In this document: positions 1 to 8,462 of the stretch, piece after piece | How the letters are laid out: every line of letters begins with the position of its first letter | Numbering within the stretch: the first letter of the stretch is position 1 | NCBI RefSeq assembly: GCF_001895025.1 | Contig: NZ_BCXI01000029.1 | Span: forward strand, 59,314 to 123,313 | Direction: 5' to 3' | Source: Rhodococcus zopfii NBRC 100606 = JCM 9919 | GTDB taxonomy: Bacteria; Actinomycetota; Actinomycetes; Mycobacteriales; Mycobacteriaceae | DNA: 64,000 nt | Made by a program: the position numbers and the translations under genes | Notes under the pieces: generated by a model | Databases searched by the model: none | What the model saw: only the letters and a program-made list of their open reading frames with translations | What the model was told of the DNA's origin: nothing

Positions 1-1073
1 CCGAGACAGTCGACGAGCAGCGGTTCGGTCGCCGACCGCAGCACCTGCGCGACGTCCGATGTCTCTACGGTGGACCACGATTCGGGTCGGCGGTCGCGGT
101 GCAGCGCCACCCGCTCCGCCCACTCCGCATCGCCCTCGCGGGTCCCGCCGGTCGCCACATACGTCACCGCGGGGTAGGCGTCGAGCAGTTCCTCGGCGTA
201 TCGGGACTTCCCGGATCGCACCCCACCGAGGATCAGCGTCCGTTGTCCGGTACCGTATTCGCATCCGGAAGCACCCACCCGAACCACTTCCCCGTCGTTG
301 CCGACCCGCGCGCCGCAGCCACTGAGCCGACGGCGAACCTGGGCGATCGGCGGATTGTGATGCCCCAGGTGCACCGCGACCACATCGGTGGCATCGACGA
401 CCGCGCCACACGCGCGCAACGCCGCAACGGTGTCCGCGAACGCCGCCAGTGTGTGGTGGCCGGCGCTGAGATCCGAACGGTCACCGAAGGTTTCCTCGAG
501 GAACACGGCATCGAACGCCGCGTCCGCCACATCGTCGAACCAGGCGTCCGGCAGCGGCCCGGTGTCGCACGCCCACAGGATGCGGGCACCGTCGGGGCCG
601 GTAACGTCGTAGAGCACGGCGTCACCGTCCTCGAACACCTTGTGCCGGGCCCCGAGGACCCCGACCCGGTAGTCGCCGACGGTCAGCACGTCCCCCGCGG
701 CCACCGGCACGAACCGGACGGGATCGTCCGGCCCCACCCAGTCGCGGCACGCATCGACCGCGGCGGCGGGTCCGACGACGTCGACGGTGAACCCGGCTGC
801 GACCCACGAGCGGAACAGCAGCGCTTGCGGCCCCAGGTGATCGGCGTGGGCGTGCGTGAGCAGAATGTGCCGGACCCGAGCCAGATTCCGGCCGTGGCGC
901 AGGGCCGCGCGCGGAGCTTCCGGCCCGCAGTCGAGCATCAGCACGTCGTCGATGAGCGCCGCGGTCTGCCCGCGGATCTCGCCGCGCCGGACGGCGTCGT
1001 CGCACGAGGCGCACGTGCAGAACGGATTGGGCCACCCGTCCGCGGCACCGGTACCGAGCAGCAGTAGCTCCAT
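1..1073 (-). CDS. cobU: MBL-fold hydrolase fused to CobU-type adenosylcobinamide kinase/guanylyltransferase (3' end outside window)
   Basis: Reads from ATG at 1073 and is still open at base 1, so about 357 residues are visible and the C-terminus is missing. The N-terminal ~260 residues are a metallo-beta-lactamase fold with the metal-binding run THAHADH near residues 73-79 and a CTCASC cysteine cluster near residue 19. From about residue 278 a CobU domain begins, with P-loop GGVRSGKS near residues 283-290. CobU phosphorylates adenosylcobinamide and then transfers GMP, in cytosolic assembly of the lower cobalamin loop. What the MBL part does is unknown to me. A good Shine-Dalgarno (AAGGAG) precedes the ATG, which shares one base with the stop of the upstream transporter ATPase. 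The gene is therefore translationally coupled to the uptake operon, which fits salvage of imported corrinoids. Confidence 0.88.
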   Translation of the reverse strand, partial: MELLLLGTGAADGWPNPFCTCASCDDAVRRGEIRGQTAALIDDVLMLDCGPEAPRAALRHGRNLARVRHILLTHAHADHLGPQALLFRSWVAAGFTVDVVGPAAAVDACRDWVGPDDPVRFVPVAAGDVLTVGDYRVGVLGARHKVFEDGDAVLYDVTGPDGARILWACDTGPLPDAWFDDVADAAFDAVFLEETFGDRSDLSAGHHTLAAFADTVAALRACGAVVDATDVVAVHLGHHNPPIAQVRRRLSGCGARVGNDGEVVRVGASGCEYGTGQRTLILGGVRSGKSRYAEELLDAYPAVTYVATGGTREGDAEWAERVALHRDRRPESWSTVETSDVAQVLRSATEPLLVDCL

Positions 1074-1855
1074 CACATCTCCTTCGGAGGATGCCGCAGG
1101 GGAAGTACTGCGAATCCTCCTGGCCGGTCCAGGATTTCGACCCTCGCTCCGTAGACGTCACCGATCCGCTCGGCAGTGAGGACCTGCGCGGGCGACCCGT
1201 CCGCGACGACTCGGCCGGAGTCGAGCAGCACCAGCCGCTCGCCGTACTGCGCGGCGGAGGTGAGGTCGTGCATGGCCGCGAGCACCGTGAGGTCACCGTC
1301 GCGGCGCAGCGAATCGATCAGGTCGAGAACCTGCTGTTGGTGGCCGATGTCGAGAGCGCTGGTCGGCTCGTCGAGCAGCAGCACCCGCGGTTGCTGGGCG
1401 AGGGCGCGCCCCAGCACCACCCGTTGCAGCTCCCCGCCGGACAACTCGGTCGCCGGTCGTGACGCGAGCGACTCCAGGCCGAGACGGTCGATCACCGAGT
1501 CGACGACAGCGCGATCGTTCGGGGTGTCGGTCGCGAACCGCGGGATGTGCGGGGTGCGGCCGAGCCGGATCAGTTCGCGGACGGTGACACCTTCGGGAAC
1601 CACGGGCCGCTGCGGCATCAACGCGACCACCCGGGCGATCGCGCGGCGGCCCGCGCCGGGCGTCAGCCCCGCGATGCGGACGTCCCCGGTGGACGGCACC
1701 AGTCCGGCCAGCGCGTGCAGCAAGGTCGTCTTCCCGGCCCCGTTGGGTCCCAGGATCGACACCCACTCCCCCTGCTGCACAACGAGATCCACGGAGTCGA
1801 CGACGCGGACTCCGTCGCGTTCGACGACGACGGACCGGCACTGCACCTCGGTCAC
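1073..1855 (-). CDS. btuD: ABC transporter ATP-binding protein, cobalamin/iron-complex type (BtuD-like)
   Basis: 260 residues from a GTG that overlaps the permease stop (GTGA). Walker A is GPNGAGKTT near residue 36, the signature is LSGGE, Walker B is VLLLDEPTSALD, and an H-loop histidine follows in AAMHD. The family energises FecCD-type permeases on the cytoplasmic face. Iron-complex transporters use the same family, so the ATPase alone does not fix the substrate. The cobalamin assignment rests on the riboswitch in front of the operon and the CobU gene after it. An in-frame extension upstream of the GTG lies wholly inside the permease gene and is not real. Confidence 0.85.
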   Translation of the reverse strand: MTEVQCRSVVVERDGVRVVDSVDLVVQQGEWVSILGPNGAGKTTLLHALAGLVPSTGDVRIAGLTPGAGRRAIARVVALMPQRPVVPEGVTVRELIRLGRTPHIPRFATDTPNDRAVVDSVIDRLGLESLASRPATELSGGELQRVVLGRALAQQPRVLLLDEPTSALDIGHQQQVLDLIDSLRRDGDLTVLAAMHDLTSAAQYGERLVLLDSGRVVADGSPAQVLTAERIGDVYGARVEILDRPGGFAVLPLRHPPKEM

Positions 1856-2880
1856 AGGCCCCCCCTGCTCCGACGGAGGACGAGCAGGAAGAACGGCGCT
1901 CCGATCGCCGCGGTCACGACCCCGATGGGCAGTTCCGCCGGGGACATCACGGTGCGGGCAACCACGTCGGCGAGCACGAGGAACGCCGCGCCCGCCATCA
2001 GCGACAGCGGCAGCAGCATCCGGTGTCCGGGCCCGACGAGCAGCCGGACCGCGTGCGGGACCACGATCCCGACGAAACCGATCAGGCCGCTGACGCTGAC
2101 GACCGCCGCGGTGCCGAGCGTCGCCACGCACACCAGCACGAGCCGTACCCGCGCCGGATGCACACCGAGGCTGGCCGCCTCGACGTCGCCGACGCCCATC
2201 ACGTCGAGGGTGCGGCGGTGGAGCAGAACCACCGCGGCGGCAATCGCGACGTACGGTAGCACCACCACCACGTCGGACCAGCCGTCCGTGGCGAGCCGGC
2301 CCAGCAACCACGTGTAGACCTGGCGCAGGCTGTCGTCGGAGAGCTGCAACGCGAATGTCTGGGCGGCGTTCGCGAACGCCGCGACCGCGACGCCGGCGAG
2401 GATGATCACCACCTCGGAGCGGGCACCGCCGGCGGTCCGCCCCAGCGCGTAGGTCGCCGCGACGGCGAGCAGCCCGCCGACGAACGCGGCGACGGGCACT
2501 CCGGCCATGCCGAGCACACCGCCGAGGGCGATCGCGAGGGTCGCGCCGAGACCCGCGCCGCTCGAGACTCCGAGCAGATAGGGGTCGGCGAGCGGATTGC
2601 GGAATACCCCCTGGTAGGCGGCGCCGGCAATCGCGAGCATCGCGCCGACCAGCGCCCCCAGCACGACGCGCGGCATCCGGATGTTCCACAGGATCGCTTG
2701 CTGGCGCGTGGACAATCCACTGTCCACGTCGACGAACGGCAGTGCGTCCAGCAGCTCGAGCAGGACCCCGCGTACGGTCAGGCCCGCCGGCCCGACGAGG
2801 ATCCCGACGAGCAGCGCCGCGATCAGGACGAGGAGCGCCCCGCTCAGCACCAGCACCCGGCGCCGTGGCGCACGGGTCAC
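1852..2880 (-). CDS. btuC: FecCD-family ABC permease (BtuC-like)
   Basis: 342 residues from a GTG at 2880 that overlaps the stop of the binding-protein gene. The protein is almost entirely hydrophobic, with about ten predicted membrane segments. It carries family landmarks: RMPRVVLGALVGAMLAIAGA near the start, NPLADPYLLGVSSGAGLG, and GFVGIVVPHAVRLLVGPGHR near the C-terminus, the region that contacts the ATPase. Length and order match BtuC/FhuB half-permeases that work as homodimers. The gene sits between the periplasmic-type binding lipoprotein and the ATPase with 4-base overlaps, so the three subunits should be made together. Ferric-siderophore permeases look alike; the cobalamin call is from context. 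Confidence 0.85.
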   Translation of the reverse strand: MTRAPRRRVLVLSGALLVLIAALLVGILVGPAGLTVRGVLLELLDALPFVDVDSGLSTRQQAILWNIRMPRVVLGALVGAMLAIAGAAYQGVFRNPLADPYLLGVSSGAGLGATLAIALGGVLGMAGVPVAAFVGGLLAVAATYALGRTAGGARSEVVIILAGVAVAAFANAAQTFALQLSDDSLRQVYTWLLGRLATDGWSDVVVVLPYVAIAAAVVLLHRRTLDVMGVGDVEAASLGVHPARVRLVLVCVATLGTAAVVSVSGLIGFVGIVVPHAVRLLVGPGHRMLLPLSLMAGAAFLVLADVVARTVMSPAELPIGVVTAAIGAPFFLLVLRRSRGGL

Positions 2881-3836
2881 GACGTGGGCTGCGCGGCGGG
2901 AAGTGCGGCCGCCGTCGCGGCGAGGTCGCGGAGCAGATCCACGACCCGCGGACCCCAGCGGCTCGCGATGTCCTCGTCCAGCACGTGGACGCGGCCTTCG
3001 CGGACAGCGGTCAGTTCCCCCCAGCCGGCGCGCGCGGCAACCGTCTCGGGGGTGACGCCGCAGCACTGCCCGTCGGCCAGGAAGATCAGGTCGGGGTCCG
3101 ATTCGACGATGTACTCGGCGGACAGCTGCGGATAGGCGTCGGGCCCGGTCGCGATCGAGCGCAGACCGACCAGCCCGTACAGGTACCCGAGGAAGGTGTC
3201 GTCGGTGATGGTGTAGAACGTGTCGTCGAGTTCGTGGTAGTAGCTCAGCGGCTGGTCCCGTTCCGGCACGGTCGTGAGGATCTGCTCGATATCGCTGCGC
3301 ATCGACGCGGCCAGTTCCGCGGAATCGCCGATGTGTCCGGTGGCGGCCCCGACCTGCTCGATCTGGGTGTAGATGTCGTCGAGGGTGTCGGGGGCGGGCA
3401 GCAGCAGCGTCGGGACCCCGGCCTTCGCCAGGCCCGCGACGACGTCGCCGTTGTCGTCGGTCGCGACCACCAGGTCCGGCTCGTACCCGAGGATCGCCTC
3501 GACGTTGGGGGTATAGCCCGAGAGTCCGGTGACGGGCACCCCCGGCGGATAGTCGGACTGGTCGTCGACCGCGACGACCTGATCCCCGGCGCCCACGGCG
3601 AAGAGAATCTCGGTGGTGGTCGGGGCGAGCGAAACGATGGCTGCGGGACGCGCCTCGACGGTGACGGCGGTGTCGCCGGAACCGACGGTGACCGGAAACG
3701 TGCCGTCGCCGGTCGGTGCGGCACCGTCGGCGTCGGTGCCGGAGTCGTCACCGCCACCGCAGGACGCCACGATCAGGGCGAGCGTCGCGACACCCGCCCC
3801 CAGCATGCGGCGCACGCGGAACCTGTTGGTGGACAC
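2877..3836 (-). CDS. btuF: Cobalamin-type ABC transporter substrate-binding lipoprotein (BtuF-like)
   Basis: First gene of the uptake operon, 319 residues. A short basic N-terminus, a hydrophobic stretch and the lipobox LIVASC predict export and lipid anchoring at the cysteine. The mature part reads as a class III binding protein: SLAPTTTEILFAVGAGDQ, then an EPDLVVATDD strand, a long linking helix, and a C-terminal lobe with DPDLIFLADGQ. I chose GTG at 3836 because GGAGG at 3843-3847 lies six bases before it; the ATG two codons earlier (3842) abuts the Shine-Dalgarno directly and is the alternative. It should capture cobalamin or cobinamide outside the membrane. Expression is presumably shut off by cobalamin through the leader riboswitch. 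Confidence 0.85.
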   Translation of the reverse strand: MSTNRFRVRRMLGAGVATLALIVASCGGGDDSGTDADGAAPTGDGTFPVTVGSGDTAVTVEARPAAIVSLAPTTTEILFAVGAGDQVVAVDDQSDYPPGVPVTGLSGYTPNVEAILGYEPDLVVATDDNGDVVAGLAKAGVPTLLLPAPDTLDDIYTQIEQVGAATGHIGDSAELAASMRSDIEQILTTVPERDQPLSYYHELDDTFYTITDDTFLGYLYGLVGLRSIATGPDAYPQLSAEYIVESDPDLIFLADGQCCGVTPETVAARAGWGELTAVREGRVHVLDEDIASRWGPRVVDLLRDLAATAAALPAAQPTS

Positions 3837-3937
3837 AACCATCCTCCGTTTCGGAGAACGAAAGCAGCACGGCTGCAACGGAAGTCCGTCGCGGCACGGC
3901 ACCGTCCTTCGCCCGAGGACCAGTACGTGACCGCAGC

Positions 3938-4050
3938 GGCGGCCGATCTGACTCGTCCGGCCCGCGGCCGGCTTCACAGTTGCGGGACAGTGCCGGGATC
4001 GCACCGGACTTCACCGTGACGCTGCGGTGCCCCGACCTGACGGCCGGGGC
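3938..4050 (-). ncRNA. Cobalamin riboswitch (leader of btuF-btuC-btuD-cobU)
   Basis: On the minus strand the conserved aptamer core is readable: CACGGTGAAGTCCGGTGCGA followed by CCCGGCACTGTCCCGCAACT, and a closing GAGTCAGATCGGCC. These match the GGTG-AA-TCC, CCCGC-ACTGT and GAGTCAG consensus of the cobalamin aptamer. About 95 bases separate it from the btuF ribosome site (3843-3847), enough for an expression platform. Ends are approximate because I paired the outer stem by eye. Aptamers of this class bind adenosyl- or methylcobalamin and repress the downstream operon. Confidence 0.85.
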
Positions 4051-4085
4051 CACCCGCAGCGTAGCGCAGTGCCTGGCACGTGCCC

Positions 4086-5309
4086 TTAGCGCAGTGCCTG
4101 CGCCAGGTCCTCGAGGAGATCCTGGGAATCCTCCAGACCCACCGACAGGCGCACTACTCCGTCCGCCAGGCCGATGGCGGCGCGTCCTTCCGGGCCCATC
4201 GCGCGGTGCGTCGTCGTCGCCGGGTGCGTGATGAGCGACTTCGCGTCACCGAGGTTGTTGGAGATGTCGACGATCCGCAGCTTGTTGAGCAGCTCGAACG
4301 CCTTCTTCTTGCCCTCACCCTCGCCGGCGGCGAGCTCGAACGTGATGACGGTTCCGCCGCCGCTCATCTGCGACCGGGCGAGCTCGTACTGCGGGTGCGA
4401 TTCGAGGTACGGGTACTTGACCCAGCTCACCGCGTCCTGCGTCTCGAGGAACCGGGCGAGTTCGAGCGCCGTGTCCACCGACCGCTGTACGCGCAGCGCC
4501 ATCGTCTCGAGGCCCTTGAGCAGCGTCCAGGCGTTGAAGGGGCTCAGCGCCGGACCGGTGTGGCGGATGAGCTGCTGCACGGGGCCGTCGATGTAGTCCT
4601 TCGGACCGAGGATCGCGCCACCGAGCACGCGGCCCTGGCCGTCGATGTGCTTGGTCCCCGAGTAGACGACGATGTCGGCGCCGAGGTCCAGGCTCCGCTG
4701 CAGCAGCGGGGTGGCGAACACGTTGTCCAGCACCACCTTTGCGCCGGCGGCGTGCGCCATCTCGGAAACCTTGCGGACGTCGACGAGGGTCTGCATCGGG
4801 TTCGACGGGGTCTCGAAGAACACCGCGGTGGTCGGCACCGACAGCGCCTGCTCCCACTGGTCGAGGTCCTCACCGTCGACGAACACGGTCTCCACACCCC
4901 ACCGGGGCAGGATCTCGTTGCACACCACGAAGCACGAGCCGAACAGGCTGCGGGCCGCGACGAGCCGGTCACCCTTGCCGAGCAGCGCCGCCAGTGCGGT
5001 GAAGACCGCCGACATGCCGCTGGCGGTGGCGTAGGCCCCTTCGGCGCCGTCGAGCAGCCTCAGCCGCTCCTCGAACATCTTCACGGTCGGGTTGCCGTAC
5101 CGCGAGTAGACGAAGTGGTCGACCTCACCGGTGAAGGCCTGCTCCGCGGCCTCGGCGGACTCGTACACGAAGCCGGAGTTGAGGTACAGCGCCTCCGAGG
5201 TCTCCTCGAACCCGGAACGCAGGAGGCCGCCGCGGACACCGAGGGTGGCCGGGCGCACCGAATCGGGCAGTGGCCGCTGGAACGCGCCACCCTGGGGAAT
5301 TGCACTCAC
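4086..5309 (-). CDS. metZ: O-succinylhomoserine sulfhydrylase
   Basis: 407 residues of the Cys/Met-metabolism PLP family. Key features are the substrate/cofactor run YSRYGNPT, the SGMSAVFTAL helix that cradles the PLP phosphate, LDNVFATPLLQ, and the PLP lysine in VYSGTKHIDGQGR. MetZ makes homocysteine directly from O-succinylhomoserine and sulfide, bypassing cystathionine. Cystathionine gamma-synthase and O-acetylhomoserine sulfhydrylase belong to the same family. I prefer MetZ because of the immediately preceding rhodanese gene, an arrangement known from mycobacteria (Rv0391/Rv0390). Start is GTG at 5309, overlapping the rhodanese stop, so the two genes are coupled. Confidence 0.88.
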   Translation of the reverse strand: MSAIPQGGAFQRPLPDSVRPATLGVRGGLLRSGFEETSEALYLNSGFVYESAEAAEQAFTGEVDHFVYSRYGNPTVKMFEERLRLLDGAEGAYATASGMSAVFTALAALLGKGDRLVAARSLFGSCFVVCNEILPRWGVETVFVDGEDLDQWEQALSVPTTAVFFETPSNPMQTLVDVRKVSEMAHAAGAKVVLDNVFATPLLQRSLDLGADIVVYSGTKHIDGQGRVLGGAILGPKDYIDGPVQQLIRHTGPALSPFNAWTLLKGLETMALRVQRSVDTALELARFLETQDAVSWVKYPYLESHPQYELARSQMSGGGTVITFELAAGEGEGKKKAFELLNKLRIVDISNNLGDAKSLITHPATTTHRAMGPEGRAAIGLADGVVRLSVGLEDSQDLLEDLAQALR

Positions 5310-5716
5310 GACTGCCTCCACGGCAGGCCCGCGGCCCGCCAGCCCTCGGCGCCCCGATGCCCCTCGGGGTCGAGGGCGCCTTCGAATCCTTCGAGAACGT
5401 TGTAGGACGGGGTCAGGCCCGCAGCGGTCGCCGCGACGGCGGCACCGATGGAACGCTGCCCCGAGCGACACAGGAAGACCACCGGACCGCCGTCGATGCC
5501 GGCCGCGCGCAGTTCGTCGACGAACCGTTCGTTGGGGGCACCGCTCGGGTAGCCGACCCATTCGACGAAGACGGTGCGGCGACCGATGGACGAGGTCTCG
5601 GGAACCCCGACATATCTCCACTCGGCGTCGGTACGCACATCGACGAGCACGGCATCCGGGTTTTCCTGCAGCAGCTCCCAGGCTTGCTGCGGCGTTATAT
5701 CACCTGCGTAGCTCAC
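5306..5716 (-). CDS. Rhodanese-like domain protein
   Basis: 136 residues forming one rhodanese domain. It carries VLVDVRTDAEW near the N-terminus and the persulfide-loop cysteine in FLCRSGQRS, a six-residue loop typical of single-domain sulfurtransferases. It probably carries sulfane sulfur in the cytosol. Coupling to metZ by a GTGA overlap suggests a role in supplying or handling sulfide for homocysteine synthesis; that is inference from position. The start is GTG at 5716. Nothing in it looks truncated. Confidence 0.85.
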   Translation of the reverse strand: MSYAGDITPQQAWELLQENPDAVLVDVRTDAEWRYVGVPETSSIGRRTVFVEWVGYPSGAPNERFVDELRAAGIDGGPVVFLCRSGQRSIGAAVAATAAGLTPSYNVLEGFEGALDPEGHRGAEGWRAAGLPWRQS

Positions 5717-5762
5717 CGCACCAGCTTTTCACAGACGTGTCGGGGCCTGCGAGGCGGGCGGA

Positions 5763-6194
5763 TCAGTCGGTGCAGATCCGCCAGCTGCCGTCGATCCGCG
5801 TCAACGACCAGACGACGGTCTCCTGCGCTCCGTCGACGGTGGTGCGAACATCGATGCGGCCGCGGTCCCCGTCGATGTCGGCAGTGCCGAATTCGTCGAT
5901 CTTCACCTCGCCGGCAACGCCGGCGAGCGGCGCCCGATCGGCGGGCAGCTCGGCGCAGCGCAGCCGCGTCATCGCGGCCACATCGGCGGCGTTGTGGGCT
6001 CGCACGTAGTCGTCGACGGTCCGGGACACCAGGTCGGAGTCGCTCGGCGACTCGTCGGACGACCCGAAGACCTGCCCGGCGACGACGACGATGATGAGAA
6101 CGACCAGGACGGCCAGCGCCCCGAGGAACGGGCCGGCGGTGCTGCGGTCCGGCTCGCCGGGATCCGGTTCGGGTGCGGGTCGCTTGTCTGCCAT
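5763..6194 (-). CDS. Membrane-anchored conserved hypothetical protein
   Basis: 143 residues. A short acidic and proline-rich cytoplasmic tail is followed by one hydrophobic segment (LGALAVLVVLIIVVVAG, about residues 25-42), then an exported domain. That domain begins with a helical run (VDDYVRAHNAADVAAMTRLR) and ends in strands closing with SWRICTD. The pattern resembles the NTF2-like DUF4878 or lumazine-binding-like domains common as membrane-anchored proteins in Mycobacteriales, but I cannot assign a function. The ATG at 6194 leads into MADKRPAPEPD; the open frame upstream of it has no coding character. It stands alone, 46 bases from the rhodanese gene and in the same direction. Confidence 0.7.
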   Translation of the reverse strand: MADKRPAPEPDPGEPDRSTAGPFLGALAVLVVLIIVVVAGQVFGSSDESPSDSDLVSRTVDDYVRAHNAADVAAMTRLRCAELPADRAPLAGVAGEVKIDEFGTADIDGDRGRIDVRTTVDGAQETVVWSLTRIDGSWRICTD

Positions 6195-6486
6195 GCCCCT
6201 GATCCTAGGTGGACCGCAATCTCCGCCGGTCCGGGCGAGTTTGCCTAATAAACCCTCTCGAGGTAGGAATTGCCCATGGCCTCTGCACACCTCGTTCGAC
6301 GTCTGGCCGTCGACCTCTGTCGTGTGTCTGCCCATATGTGTTGTCGCTGAAGCGATTCGCCATCCAGCTGCGTTCTGTGCGCACTCGCCGCCCCCGTGTC
6401 GCGGCATCGTGTCGGCCCATCAGAGGGGCGACCTAATTTAAGCTGAATCACGTCCGTCCGTTCTCCGAAGAGGTAGTTGACCCCTG

Positions 6487-7884
6487 ATGACCGATCAGAC
6501 TCGTCCCCTTCGCGTCGCCATCGTCGGTGCCGGTCCCGCCGGTATCTACGCCGCCGATGCGCTCATGAAGTCCGACACTGCGCAGGATCCCGGGGTCAGC
6601 ATCGACCTGTTCGAACGCATGCCGGCGCCCTTCGGCCTGATCCGCTACGGCGTGGCACCGGATCACCCGCGCATCAAGGGCATCATCACGGCCCTGCACA
6701 AGGTGCTCGACAAGCCGAACGTGCGCCTGCTCGGCAACCTCGACTACGGCACCGACTTCACCCTCGAGGACCTGAAGCGGTTCTACGACGCGGTGATCTT
6801 CTCCACCGGCGCCAACGCCGACCGGGCCCTGAACATCCCGGGCATCGACCTCGACGGCAGCTACGGCGCCGCCGACTTCGTGTCCTGGTACGACGGCCAC
6901 CCGGACGTGCCGCGCGAATGGCCGCTCGAGGCCGAGAAGGTCGCGGTGCTCGGGGTCGGCAACGTCGCCCTCGACATCGCCCGCGTGCTCGCCAAGACCG
7001 GCGACGAGCTGCTGCCGACCGAGATCCCGCCGAACGTCTACGAGGGCCTGAAGCAGAACAAGGCCGTCGAGGTCCACGTGTTCGGTCGCCGCGGCCCCGC
7101 GCAGGCCAAGTTCACCCCGCTCGAGCTGCGCGAACTCGATCATTCCCCCACCATCGAGGTCATCGTCGATCCGGAGGACATCGACTACGACGAGGGCTCG
7201 GAGCTCGCGCGCCGCAACTCCAAGCAGGTCGACATGGTCGCCAACACCCTGCAGGACTGGGCGATCCGCGACGTCGGCGACCGCCCCCACAAGCTGTTCC
7301 TGCACTTCTTCGAGTCGCCGTCGGAGGTGCTCGGTGAGGACGGGAAGGTCGTCGGCCTGCGCACCGAGCGCACCGAGCTCGACGGTACCGGCAACGTCCG
7401 CGGCACCGGCAAGTTCAACGACTGGGAGGTCCAGGCGGTCTACCGCGCCGTCGGCTACCTGTCGCAGAACATCGCGCAGCTCCCGTTCGACGACCAGGCC
7501 GGCACCGTCCCCAACGAGGCCGGCCGCGTCGTCGCCGACGAGACCGCCGAGGGCCACGACCGGTTCCTGCCGCACACCTACGTCACCGGCTGGATCAAGC
7601 GCGGCCCGGTCGGCCTGATCGGCCACACCAAGGGCGACGCGAACGAGACGGTCGCGAACCTGCTCGAGGACAACGCGAAGGGCCGCCTCAACACCCCGGC
7701 CGAGCCCGAGGCGGACGCGGTCGTCGCGTTCCTCGAGGGCAAGCAGCTTCCGTACACGACGTGGCAGGGCTGGTACCGCCTCGACGCCCACGAGCGCAGC
7801 CTGGGTGAGGCCGAGGGCCGCGAGCGCGTCAAGGTCGTCGAGCGCGACGACATGTTCCGCGCGTCGGAGCCCCACAAGGCCTGA
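6487..7884 (+). CDS. fprA: Ferredoxin/adrenodoxin-type NADP+ reductase (FprA-like)
   Basis: 465 residues matching the adrenodoxin-reductase-like family in length. The FAD-binding motif VAIVGAGPAGIYAADAL is at residues 10-26. It is followed by PFGLIRYGVAPDHPRIKGI, the second nucleotide-binding motif VAVLGVGNVALDIARVL, the family signature FGRRGPAQAKFT, and a C-terminal TGWIKRGPVGLIGHTKGDA segment. The enzyme moves electrons between NADPH and ferredoxin, for example for cytochromes P450 or Fe-S enzymes. It is a monocistronic plus-strand gene closed by a strong hairpin. The putative ribosome site is the weak GAAGAGG upstream of the ATG. Confidence 0.92.
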   Translation: MTDQTRPLRVAIVGAGPAGIYAADALMKSDTAQDPGVSIDLFERMPAPFGLIRYGVAPDHPRIKGIITALHKVLDKPNVRLLGNLDYGTDFTLEDLKRFYDAVIFSTGANADRALNIPGIDLDGSYGAADFVSWYDGHPDVPREWPLEAEKVAVLGVGNVALDIARVLAKTGDELLPTEIPPNVYEGLKQNKAVEVHVFGRRGPAQAKFTPLELRELDHSPTIEVIVDPEDIDYDEGSELARRNSKQVDMVANTLQDWAIRDVGDRPHKLFLHFFESPSEVLGEDGKVVGLRTERTELDGTGNVRGTGKFNDWEVQAVYRAVGYLSQNIAQLPFDDQAGTVPNEAGRVVADETAEGHDRFLPHTYVTGWIKRGPVGLIGHTKGDANETVANLLEDNAKGRLNTPAEPEADAVVAFLEGKQLPYTTWQGWYRLDAHERSLGEAEGRERVKVVERDDMFRASEPHKA

Positions 7885-7910
7885 CGGGACGCCACCCCCC
7901 CCCGTTTTTC

Positions 7911-7963
7911 CGAGCGGACGGCACACTCGGTCGGTTGATCCGACCGAGTGTGCCGTTCGCTCG
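7911..7963. terminator. Bidirectional hairpin terminator between convergent fprA and DUF456 genes
   Basis: An inverted repeat with 24-base arms at 7911-7934 and 7940-7963, one mismatch and a five-base loop TTGAT. The stem core is GGCACACTCGGTCGG. It sits 27 bases after the fprA stop and 14 bases beyond the end of the convergent gene, so it can serve both. A run of nine C (7895-7903) followed by TTTTT lies just before it. Confidence 0.75.
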
Positions 7964-7976
7964 TTGTAGGCGGAGT

Positions 7977-8462
7977 TCAGAGCACGAACAGCACGGCCCA
8001 CAGCCAGGCGCCGGCGGCGACGAGACCGCCGAGCAGTTCGACCAGCATCGACAGGCCGACCGCCTTGGTCGCCTCGACCGTCGAATCCCACGCGCCGCGA
8101 TGGGTGCGGTGCCGCTGTGCCTCGGACAGGTACGTGCCGAGCAGGAAACCCAGCACGAGACCGATCACCGGCACCACGAAGAATCCGACGATACCGACGA
8201 GACCGCCGACGACGAGCGAGCGGGTCGGCACGCCCGCCTGCCGGATCCGTTTGCCGGGCCACGTGTACTTCACGATGCCGGTGACCACCAGCGCGACCGT
8301 CGCGATCGCGAACACGACCCAGGCCGTGGTGCCGCCGGTGAGGATCGCCCACAGCAGGATCGCCCCGAAGATCAGGATGGCGCCCGGCAGGATCGGCACG
8401 ACGATCCCGAACAGGCCGACGAGGATCGCCAGTCCGACGAGGACCTCCGCGCCCGCGCTCAC
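7977..8462 (-). CDS. DUF456 family membrane protein
   Basis: 161 residues, strongly hydrophobic, with four to five predicted membrane segments. It shows the DUF456 pattern: [21 protein letters not shown] near the start, a central loop [16 protein letters not shown], then [18 protein letters not shown] with regularly spaced glycines reminiscent of glycine-zipper proteins. No function is established for the family that I know of. The GTG start at 8462 overlaps the purT stop (GTGA), so it is the second gene of a purT operon. The pairing does not suggest a shared pathway. Confidence 0.8.
   Translation of the reverse strand: MSAGAEVLVGLAILVGLFGIVVPILPGAILIFGAILLWAILTGGTTAWVVFAIATVALVVTGIVKYTWPGKRIRQAGVPTRSLVVGGLVGIVGFFVVPVIGLVLGFLLGTYLSEAQRHRTHRGAWDSTVEATKAVGLSMLVELLGGLVAAGAWLWAVLFVL

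Noticed and set aside
7895..7903. Run of nine C just after fprA
   Set aside because: Lies outside any coding region, so no phase-variation role; noted only as a possible sequencing slip site.
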